9,148 nucleotides of DNA, taken from positions 1 through 9,148 of the forward strand of contig CALMDF010000533.1 in assembly GCA_937864895.1 (NCBI GenBank), read 5' to 3'. Below the pieces are notes generated by a model. The model was not told where the DNA came from. It worked only from the letters and a program-made list of their open reading frames with translations, and did no database searches. Source of the DNA: an uncultured Holophagales bacterium (GTDB taxonomy: Bacteria; Acidobacteriota; Thermoanaerobaculia; UBA5066). Position 1 is the first letter of the stretch. Each line of letters begins with the position of its first letter. The position numbers and the translations under genes were made by a program. Below are positions 1 to 9,148 of this stretch, one piece after another.

Positions 1-3703
<3,703 letters not shown>

Positions 3704-3707
<4 letters not shown>

Positions 3708-4378
3708 CCTCCGTCCTCTGGCTCGCCGCGCGGCAGGAGGAGCTGCCGCCCGGCGACGCCTGGCTGACGCCCGCGGAGCGGGAGGCCCTCTCCCGCCTCC
3801 GCGTCCCGAAGCGGCGGGGCGACTGGCTCCTCGGCCGGTGGGTGGCCAAGAGGGCCTTCGTTCTCGCCGGAGAGGTTCCCGACGAGGCCGGCGTCGCCAT
3901 CGTCGCGACGGCGTCGGGCGCTCCCGAGGCGTTCGTCGCCGGCCGGCCCGCCTCCCTCTCTCTTTCCCTCACGCACAGTCACGGTGTCGCGGTCGCCGCC
4001 CTCGGAGCTCCCGGCGTCCCTCTCGGGGTCGACCTCGAGCGTGTCGAGAAACGCTCGCCGGGATTCCTCGCCGACTGGTTCACCGACGCCGAGCAGGCCT
4101 TCGTCGCGGCCGCGCCGGCGGGGGAGACCGGGCTCGCGGCGACCCTCGTCTGGAGCGCCAAGGAGGCCGTGATGAAGGCCCTCCGGGAGGGGCTCAGGAT
4201 TCCGCCCAGGGCGGTCGAGGTGGCGCCCGAACGGGGACCGGCCGACGGCGCCTGGCGCCCGTTCGCGGCGCGCGGGCCGGCCGGGAAGGCGTGGCGGGGC
4301 TGGTGGCGGGCCGATGCCGGCTTCGTCCTCTCGGCCGTGTCGAGCGCTGGTTCCGGCGCGCCCCGCCCCATCGGGTAG
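3704..4378 (+). CDS. Sfp-type 4'-phosphopantetheinyl transferase (CTG start)
   Basis: Transfers the 4'-phosphopantetheine arm of CoA to a serine of an acyl or peptidyl carrier protein, making it active for fatty acid, polyketide or peptide synthesis. From CTG 3704 it is 224 residues, normal for the Sfp class. Visible motifs: LLGRW.AKRA near 41-50; SLTHSHG (His91), the CoA-contacting SxSH region; GVDLE with Asp110 and Glu112 (metal ligands); WSAKEAVMK with Lys153, Glu154 and Lys158. The frame has no ATG, GTG or TTG between about 1.9 kb upstream and the LLGRW motif; the first GTG (3842) would cut that motif. CTG 3704 overlaps the carboxylase TGA as CTGA and places the start five residues before the family's first conserved Trp (LTSVLW). 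An AAGGAG at 3681-3686 is 17 nt upstream, rather far, so coupling by the overlap is likely. The overlap suggests joint production with the carboxylase. Function is secure; the start is inferred. Confidence 0.88.
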
Positions 4379-4381
4379 ACT
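4376..4381 (+). promoter_or_regulatory. Weak candidate -10 element (TAGACT) before bactofilin
   Basis: TAGACT fits the TANNNT form of a -10 box and overlaps the transferase stop codon. It ends 8 nt before the bactofilin ATG, so a transcript from it would be leaderless or nearly so, which would explain the absence of a Shine-Dalgarno. Only a poor -35 (TTCCGG at 4351-4356, 19-nt spacer) is present. It may be chance. Confidence 0.18.
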
Positions 4382-4389
4382 GCCGCGGC

Positions 4390-4893
4390 ATGGGACTCTT
4401 CGGATCGAAGACACCCGCCCGGCCCGACGGCGAGCGGCCGCCCCAGCCCCACGAGACGCAGCGCCCCGCGGCCGCGCCGGCTCCGGCCGGGCAGCGGTCT
4501 GTGGCAGAGGTGAAGACAGCCGTGATCGGACCCAACATTCGCATCCAGGGAGAGCTCTCCGGCGACGAGGACCTCGTCGTCGAAGGGCGCGTCGAAGGGA
4601 AGATCTCCGTCTCGAAGGGCCTTCGCATCGGGCCGCAGGCGCAGGTGAACGCCGAGGTCAAGGCGCACCACGTCGTCATCGCCGGCCGCGTCGTAGGCAA
4701 CGTCACGGCCACCGAGAGGGTCGAGATCCTCCCGTCCGGGGTCCTCGAGGGGAACATCCGCTCCCCGAAGATCGCGATCGCCGAGGGCGCGCAGTTCAAG
4801 GGAAGCGTCGACATGGGCGGCAAGCCCGCCGTCGAGGCTCCCGCCGCGCACGGCCCCGACAAGAAGGACCCGAAGGAACAGGGCAGGAGCTGA
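4390..4893 (+). CDS. Bactofilin family cytoskeletal protein
   Basis: A 167-residue protein of the bactofilin (DUF583) family: small proteins that polymerise without nucleotide into filaments, often membrane-associated, and serve as scaffolds for cell shape, stalk, motility or envelope machinery. The start MGLFGSK is typical of the family. Residues 8-37 are a Pro/Ala-rich disordered lead; the core (about 42-142) shows the short repeating strands of a right-handed beta-helix: IGPNIRIQGELSGDEDL, VEGRVEGKI, VIAGRVVGNVTATERVEI, SGVLEGNI, then AEGAQFKGSVDM. The C-tail (143-167) is Lys/Asp/Pro-rich and disordered. It lies 11 bp after the transferase stop and 23 bp before the serine hydrolase, so it is probably in the same transcript, though no good Shine-Dalgarno is seen. 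A link to envelope or peptidoglycan work through the neighbouring hydrolase is inference from position only. Confidence 0.93.
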   Translation: MGLFGSKTPARPDGERPPQPHETQRPAAAPAPAGQRSVAEVKTAVIGPNIRIQGELSGDEDLVVEGRVEGKISVSKGLRIGPQAQVNAEVKAHHVVIAGRVVGNVTATERVEILPSGVLEGNIRSPKIAIAEGAQFKGSVDMGGKPAVEAPAAHGPDKKDPKEQGRS

Positions 4894-4906
4894 CCTCGGC
4901 GGGCGC

Positions 4907-4911
4907 AGGAG
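4907..4911 (+). promoter_or_regulatory. Ribosome binding site of the serine hydrolase
   Basis: AGGAG with a 5-nt spacer before ATG 4917. It fixes that ATG as the start, which also begins a proper signal peptide. It is the only clear Shine-Dalgarno in the rightward cluster. Confidence 0.7.
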
Positions 4912-4916
4912 TCCTC

Positions 4917-6383
4917 ATGCGCAGCCACGCCCGGCGCCTCGCGCTCCCGCTCGCCTTTCTCTCCTTTCTCGTTCCGACCTGTCCGGCCCTCTCCGCCGGG
5001 CCGGCCGGGCCCGGCCTCCCCGACACCCCGGCGGGCCGGCGGGTGGCGGCGTTCTTCGAGGCCTACCGCGACGGCGGCGAGGAGCGCCTCGCGGCGTTCT
5101 TCTCCGGGGCCGTCGGGCCGGACGCGCTGAAGGAGCGGCCGGCCGCCGAGCGCGGCCGGCGCCTCGCGGCGATGAAGCGGGAGCTCGGAGAGGTCACCGT
5201 CCGCCGCGCCGACGCCCGTACACCGGACCAGGTCGTCGTCGTGACGGAGGGACCGGAGAAGCGCCTCGACAAGTGGACCTTCTCCTTCGGCCCCCCTCCG
5301 GAGACGCACCTCCTCGGCATCGGGATCGACGACGCGGACGCGAGCGACCTCGCCGGTCCGCCACCGCCGATGACCGAGGCCGAGGCCCTCGCGGCCATCG
5401 CGAAGGCCGTCGCGGAAGCCGCGGCCGCGGACCGCTTCTCCGGCGTCGTCCTCCTCGCGCGCGGCGAAAGGACGCTCCTCCACCGCGCCGTCGGCCTCGC
5501 GAGCCGGGAGCACGGCGTCGCGAACCGACCGGACACGAAGTTCAACCTCGGGTCGATCAACAAGCTCTTCACGAAGATCGCGATCGGGCAGCTCGTCGAG
5601 CGCGGCCGCCTGTCGCTCGACGACACCATCGGCAGGCACCTGCCGGACTACCCGAACCCCGACGCGGCGGCGAAGGTGACGATCCGGCAGCTCCTCGACA
5701 TGCAGTCGGGAATCGGCGACTTCTTCGGGCCGGAGTTCGACGCCACGCCGAAGGACCGGCTCAGGAAGAACGCCGACTACCTCCCGCACTTCGCCCGGAA
5801 GCCGCTCCTCTTCGAGCCCGGGACCGACCGCCGGTACTCCAACGGCGGGTACGTCGTCCTCGGCGAGATCGTCGCGAAGGCGAGCGGGCGCGACTACCAC
5901 GACTACGTCCGCGAGAACGTCTACGCCCGGGCGGGGATGACCGGCACCGACTCGTACGACGCGGACGCCCTCGTCCCGAACCTGGCCGAGGGATACACGC
6001 GACGCGGGGACGGCGGGAAGCCCGGCGGCGAGCGGCGGCGGAACGTCTACAGCCGTCCTGCGCGCGGGAGCGCGGCGGGAGGCGGGTACTCGACGGCGCC
6101 GGACCTCCTCCGCTTCGCGGCCGCCCTCCTCGGCGACCGCCTCCTCTCTCCGGCCTTCACGGAGTGGATCCTCACGCGCACCGAGCCCGCTGCCGGCAGG
6201 CCCCTCGGGGACCGCCGCCGGGGAGGCCTCGGCGCCGCCGGCGGCGCGCCGGGAATCAACGCGGCGCTCGAGATCGACCGGGAGACGGGGCTCGTCCTCG
6301 TCGTCCTCGCCAACGACGACCCGCCCGCGGCCGAGGGGATCGCGAAGCAGATCCGCCGGCTCCTCGAAGCCATTCGGCCCTGA
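4917..6383 (+). CDS. Secreted beta-lactamase-fold (class C/PBP-like) serine hydrolase with N-terminal extra domain
   Basis: A 488-residue exported protein. Residues 1-27 form a signal peptide (basic start, hydrophobic core, cleavage expected after ALSA). Residues about 36-145 form a separate alpha/beta domain, perhaps NTF2-like, often seen before this catalytic domain. The class C beta-lactamase/esterase domain (PF00144) runs from FSGVVLLARG (174) to the end. Box I is SINK, nucleophile Ser213 and Lys216; box II is YSN at 307-309; LLDMQSGIGDF occupies the place of the usual TH(T/S)SG loop; SAAGGGYST near 386 is a family motif. Box III is odd: relatives have GHGGGAPG, here GLGAAGGAPG (Gly443-Gly446 end), so the conserved His (Lys in true beta-lactamases) is absent and the preceding strand looks shortened. 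The family includes esterases, D-aminopeptidases and PBP-like enzymes, so antibiotic resistance should not be assumed. It is the last gene of the rightward cluster. Confidence 0.9.
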   Translation: MRSHARRLALPLAFLSFLVPTCPALSAGPAGPGLPDTPAGRRVAAFFEAYRDGGEERLAAFFSGAVGPDALKERPAAERGRRLAAMKRELGEVTVRRADARTPDQVVVVTEGPEKRLDKWTFSFGPPPETHLLGIGIDDADASDLAGPPPPMTEAEALAAIAKAVAEAAAADRFSGVVLLARGERTLLHRAVGLASREHGVANRPDTKFNLGSINKLFTKIAIGQLVERGRLSLDDTIGRHLPDYPNPDAAAKVTIRQLLDMQSGIGDFFGPEFDATPKDRLRKNADYLPHFARKPLLFEPGTDRRYSNGGYVVLGEIVAKASGRDYHDYVRENVYARAGMTGTDSYDADALVPNLAEGYTRRGDGGKPGGERRRNVYSRPARGSAAGGGYSTAPDLLRFAAALLGDRLLSPAFTEWILTRTEPAAGRPLGDRRRGGLGAAGGAPGINAALEIDRETGLVLVVLANDDPPAAEGIAKQIRRLLEAIRP

Positions 6384-6448
6384 GCTCGATTTCGCCCTCG
6401 ACGACGCGAGCGGCGTGAGGCCCGGTTTCACCGGGAGGGCGGGTGACG
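6384..6448. other. Short convergent intergenic gap
   Basis: Sixty-five bases separate the serine hydrolase stop from the stop of the leftward kinase. The gap holds no reading frame with coding character and one small perfect hairpin near its middle. It is the only intergenic space of note in the window. Confidence 0.8.
6421..6435. terminator. Hairpin between convergent genes, possible bidirectional terminator
   Basis: CCCGGT, loop TTC, ACCGGG: a perfect 6-bp GC-rich stem between two facing stop codons, 38 nt after the hydrolase stop and 14 nt after the kinase stop. There is no T-tract on either side, so a classic intrinsic terminator is not shown; in very GC-rich genomes such stems may still help termination or mRNA end protection. 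Confidence 0.4.
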
Positions 6449-9148
6449 CTACCGGAACCCGCGTACGAGGACGGCGTCGCGGGTCTGCGTCCCGGCCGAC
6501 ACGACGAGGCGGCGGCTGTCGGGCATCCAGCGCACGGCGAACGTCTCGAGCTCCTGGAAGTTCGTGGCACGGACGGGGCGCGTCCCGTCCGCCTCGGTCA
6601 CCCAGAGGTCGACCCCCTCCCGCGTCCGGAGCGTGACGGCGAGCTTCCGGCCGTCGGGGGACCACCAGTGACCCATCAGCCTGCCTTCCGTGAAGCGCGT
6701 CACCTGGACCGGCTCGCTCTCGTCCTCGCCCTGCCGCCAGACGTTCCAGGCGGGGTCGGAGCGCCGGCGGAAGCTGAGCCCGCGGCTGTCCGGGGCCCAT
6801 ACGAAGCCGAGGGCGTCGGCCGGCCCCGGCATCGCCGCGGGCGCTCCTCCGCCGACGACCGGGAATGCCCGTCGGACCGGCCGGGGCTCTCCCTTCTCGT
6901 CGGGCTCGAGCCGGCTGACGAGGTACCGGTTCGAGTCGGGCGAGAACCCGAAGACGTTGCTGGCACCCTCGACGAGCTTCGAGACCTCGCCGGTCTCGAG
7001 GTCGGCCACCTGGACGACCCCCTCGGCCTCCCACCTCTCGAACGCCGCGAGTCGCCCGTCCGGAGACAGGTTGCGGAGCTGTTCGCCGTTGCCCGAGGTG
7101 ACCTGCCTGCGGCCGGTGCCGTCCGGCGCCATGCGCCAGATGTGAACGCCGCTCTCGTCGAGGCGGTCGAACGCGACGACGCCCGGGGCGGCCATCACGT
7201 TGAAGGTGTGCGTGGAGTCGGCGGTGAGGGCCCGCGGCTCTCCCCCCACGGCGTCCACTGCCCAGATCCGGAGCGTCTCGTCGACGGGGCTCTCGTAGAC
7301 GACGGTTTCGGGACCCGCCACGGCCATGCTCCACGAAGAGCGTTCGGGGCTCGTGACCGAGGTGAGCTTCCGGGCCCCGCCGCCCGATGCGTCGGCGATC
7401 CAGAGGTTCGCGAGGCGGCTCGTGCGGACGGCGGCGATCGCTTCCTCGCCGCTCGAGACCGACGCTTCGGAATAGGCGTAGAAGTCGTTGGTGACGCGCT
7501 GGACCCGGCCGTCCGGAAAGCCGACCAGGAACACCTGCCCCTGGAAGACTCCCTTCGGCGTCAGTCCCGTCCCGACGAGGCCGCGGCCGTCGGCGAGCCA
7601 CGCGAGGCTCGAGATGAAGAGGTCCGGCAGCTCCAGCGGCGGCCGGCGGGCGCCGGTCGCCGCGTCGAAGAGGTGGATCCGGGTGCCCAGTCCGGGGGGC
7701 GGGGAAGGGCTCGACGTCGCAATGGTGAGCCCGTCGGGAGACCAGGCGGGGGACCCCAGCACCGGTTCCGCCGAGCCGAGCGTGGCGAGGATCTTCTCCT
7801 CCGAGGTCTCGAGGTCGAAGACGACGAGGAGGTTCTCCCGCTTCTGCGGCACGCCGCGCCAGCAGGCGAGCCGCTTGCCGTCGGGCGAGAAGGTCGCCTT
7901 CGAGTCGACGTCGAAGAGCCGTTCCCTCGGCGCCCCGCCGAGCGAAGGGACGACGAAGAGCGCCTGGTACCGCCTGTCCTCGGGCTTGCGGGCGAGGTAG
8001 TAGACGTAGTTCCCGTCGGGAGAGAACGTGAGGTTCGCGAGGCCGGCCTCGCTCGGGGCGAGCACCTCCACGTCGCTCCCGGTCGCCACCTGCCTCACGC
8101 GCAGCCCCGTGAGCCCGCCGCGGCCGTGAAGGTAGGCGAGGTAGCGCCCGTCGCGGGAGAGCGCGGCGTCGTAGACGTCGCCGCGGCTCGTCTGCGTCGA
8201 CATCCGCATCGACTGGAACGCGCCGTTCTGCGCCGGGCTCTCGCCCTGCCCGCCCCGGCCCCTCAGGCCGAAGGCGAGCGCCGCGGCGACGACCAGGACC
8301 CCGGCCCCCGCCGCGACGAGGACCAGCGGCCGCGGGCGCCTCGCGGGAGCGGCGACGGCGGAGGCGGGCGCCGCGGAGCTGGCGGAGGTCGGGAGCGAAT
8401 CCCAATCTTCCACGATCTCCCGCAGCTGGAGCGCCAGGTCCTTCACCGACTGCACGCGCTGATCGGGGGCCTTGGCGAGGCAGCGGCGGATGACGCGCCG
8501 CAGCTCCACGGGCACCTTAGGGTTCAGCTCCTCCACCGGGGCCGGCTTCTCGTTCAGGATCCGGTGCATCGTCTCCACGCCCGTCGCGGCCTCGAACGGG
8601 CGCCGCCGCGTGGCCGCCTCGTAGAGGACGCAGCCGAAGGAGAAGACGTCGGACCGGTGGTCCACGGGCCGCCCCAGGACCTGCTCCGGCGACATGTAGC
8701 CCACCGTCCCCACGACGCTCCCCGCGGCGCTGCCGGGCGCCTCCACCGTCGGCGCGCCGGAGAGGTCCGACCCGCGGTCGCGCGCCTCCGTCAGCTTCGC
8801 GAGGCCGAAGTCGAGGACCTTCGTGAAGCCGTCGGCCGAGACCATGATGTTCGCGGGCTTCAGGTCGCGGTGGACGATGCCCGCCGCGTGCGCCTTGGCG
8901 AGGCCGTCCGAGGCCTGGGCCAGGTAGCCCACGAGAGTCTTCAGGTCGGTCCTCTCCTCGTGGATGAGGCTCGCCAGCGTCCGCCCGCTCACGAGCTCCA
9001 TGGTGATGTAGCGCACCGGGTCCGAATCGGGCTCGCCCGCCATTCGCACCGGCTCGCTTCCGATCTCGTAGATCGTGACGATGTTGGGGTGGTTCAGCTG
9101 CGAAGCCGACCGGGCCTCCAGCTCGAAGCGGCGGATGCGGTCCTCGTC
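6449..9148 (-). CDS. Transmembrane Ser/Thr protein kinase with WD40-like (PD40/TolB-type) beta-propeller sensor, N-terminus outside
   Basis: Eukaryotic-type (PknB-like) kinase that phosphorylates proteins in the cytosol, with a propeller expected on the other side of the membrane. The frame is open to the right edge: 899 residues are visible; the P-loop and ATP-binding Lys are missing. The visible part begins in helix C (FELEARSASQLNHPNIV), so the GTG at 9049 is internal. Numbering from the edge: HRDLKPANIM from 93 (catalytic Asp encoded at 8864-8866), DFG from 113, GTVGYMSPEQ activation-segment end (about 8681-8710), the DVFSFGCVLYE helix and CLAKAPDQR close the kinase domain. An Ala/Pro linker follows, then one membrane helix (275-295; nt 8326-8264), then about 13 repeats with SPDG/WSPDG motifs up to the C-terminus, enough for two propellers of 6-7 blades. 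All visible catalytic motifs are intact, so it should be active. The ligand is unknown. It is transcribed towards the hydrolase gene and is not in its operon. Confidence 0.95.
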   Translation of the reverse strand, partial: DEDRIRRFELEARSASQLNHPNIVTIYEIGSEPVRMAGEPDSDPVRYITMELVSGRTLASLIHEERTDLKTLVGYLAQASDGLAKAHAAGIVHRDLKPANIMVSADGFTKVLDFGLAKLTEARDRGSDLSGAPTVEAPGSAAGSVVGTVGYMSPEQVLGRPVDHRSDVFSFGCVLYEAATRRRPFEAATGVETMHRILNEKPAPVEELNPKVPVELRRVIRRCLAKAPDQRVQSVKDLALQLREIVEDWDSLPTSASSAAPASAVAAPARRPRPLVLVAAGAGVLVVAAALAFGLRGRGGQGESPAQNGAFQSMRMSTQTSRGDVYDAALSRDGRYLAYLHGRGGLTGLRVRQVATGSDVEVLAPSEAGLANLTFSPDGNYVYYLARKPEDRRYQALFVVPSLGGAPRERLFDVDSKATFSPDGKRLACWRGVPQKRENLLVVFDLETSEEKILATLGSAEPVLGSPAWSPDGLTIATSSPSPPPGLGTRIHLFDAATGARRPPLELPDLFISSLAWLADGRGLVGTGLTPKGVFQGQVFLVGFPDGRVQRVTNDFYAYSEASVSSGEEAIAAVRTSRLANLWIADASGGGARKLTSVTSPERSSWSMAVAGPETVVYESPVDETLRIWAVDAVGGEPRALTADSTHTFNVMAAPGVVAFDRLDESGVHIWRMAPDGTGRRQVTSGNGEQLRNLSPDGRLAAFERWEAEGVVQVADLETGEVSKLVEGASNVFGFSPDSNRYLVSRLEPDEKGEPRPVRRAFPVVGGGAPAAMPGPADALGFVWAPDSRGLSFRRRSDPAWNVWRQGEDESEPVQVTRFTEGRLMGHWWSPDGRKLAVTLRTREGVDLWVTEADGTRPVRATNFQELETFAVRWMPDSRRLVVSAGTQTRDAVLVRGFR
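6455..8180 (-). repeat. Protein-level PD40/WD40-like propeller repeats of the kinase
   Basis: About 13 divergent blade units of 35-50 residues. Clear ones carry SRDGRYLAYL, FSPDGNYVYYL, FSPDGKRLACW, WSPDGLTIATS, LADGRGLVGTG, LSPDGRLAAF, FSPDSNRYLVS, WAPDSRGLSF, WSPDGRKLAV and WMPDSRRLVV; three middle ones (around FYAYSEASVSSGEE, SMAVAGPETVVYES and VMAAPGVVAFDR) have lost the SPDG turn. The repetition is at protein level, not an exact DNA repeat. The degenerate middle may mark the joint between two propellers. Confidence 0.8.

Noticed and set aside
4917..6383. Antibiotic-resistance beta-lactamase
   Set aside because: The fold and SxxK/YxN boxes match, but the KTG box is absent and the family is mostly esterase- or peptidase-like; resistance is not supported.
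4194..8405. Leftward open frame of 1,403 codons across the bactofilin, hydrolase and kinase genes
   Set aside because: The translation is Arg/Pro/Gly/Ala-rich without any domain and lies antisense to, or out of frame with, four clearly recognised genes. Long shadow frames are expected at this GC content because stop codons are rare.
9047..9049. GTG as start of the kinase
   Set aside because: It falls inside the kinase domain, after helix C; the 33 codons to its right read LNHPNIVTIYEIG and similar kinase sequence.

Overview
This is a very GC-rich, densely coded stretch of bacterial chromosome. The most likely source is an Acidobacteriota member (Thermoanaerobaculia/Holophagae-like). This is an inference from three things: the base composition, a Ser/Thr kinase fused to a WD40-like (PD40) beta-propeller sensor, which is abundant in that phylum, and the style of the phosphopantetheinyl transferase and of the serine hydrolase. 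A myxobacterium-like source cannot be excluded. No tRNA, rRNA, CRISPR array, insertion sequence or phage gene is visible.

Layout: four genes run rightward, almost without gaps, over 1-6383. They are (i) the C-terminal 1,234 residues of a giant single-chain biotin-dependent acyl-CoA carboxylase, entering from the left edge just before its biotinylated lysine; (ii) a Sfp-type 4'-phosphopantetheinyl transferase whose only sensible start is a CTG overlapping the carboxylase stop codon; (iii) a small bactofilin; and (iv) a secreted class C beta-lactamase-fold serine hydrolase with an extra N-terminal domain and an altered third active-site box. After a 65-bp convergent gap with a small perfect hairpin, a leftward gene fills 6449-9148: a transmembrane Ser/Thr kinase with a large periplasmic propeller. 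Its N-terminus lies beyond the right edge.

How the genes may fit together: the carboxylase would make malonyl-CoA or a related carboxyacyl-CoA, and the phosphopantetheinyl transferase would activate the acyl carrier protein that receives such extender units. The two are probably translationally coupled as a lipid or polyketide supply pair. Bactofilin (cell-shape or envelope scaffold polymer) and the exported serine hydrolase (penicillin-binding-protein-like fold) would act at the envelope. The rightward cluster therefore looks like an envelope or lipid group, although only the carboxylase-transferase coupling is directly supported by sequence. The kinase is a separate transcription unit and its link to the cluster is unknown.

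Most notable points: a eukaryote-style ACC architecture (BCCP, long central region, two-lobed CT) in one bacterial polypeptide; the CTG start that conventional gene callers would miss; and the missing His/Lys in box III of the serine hydrolase.
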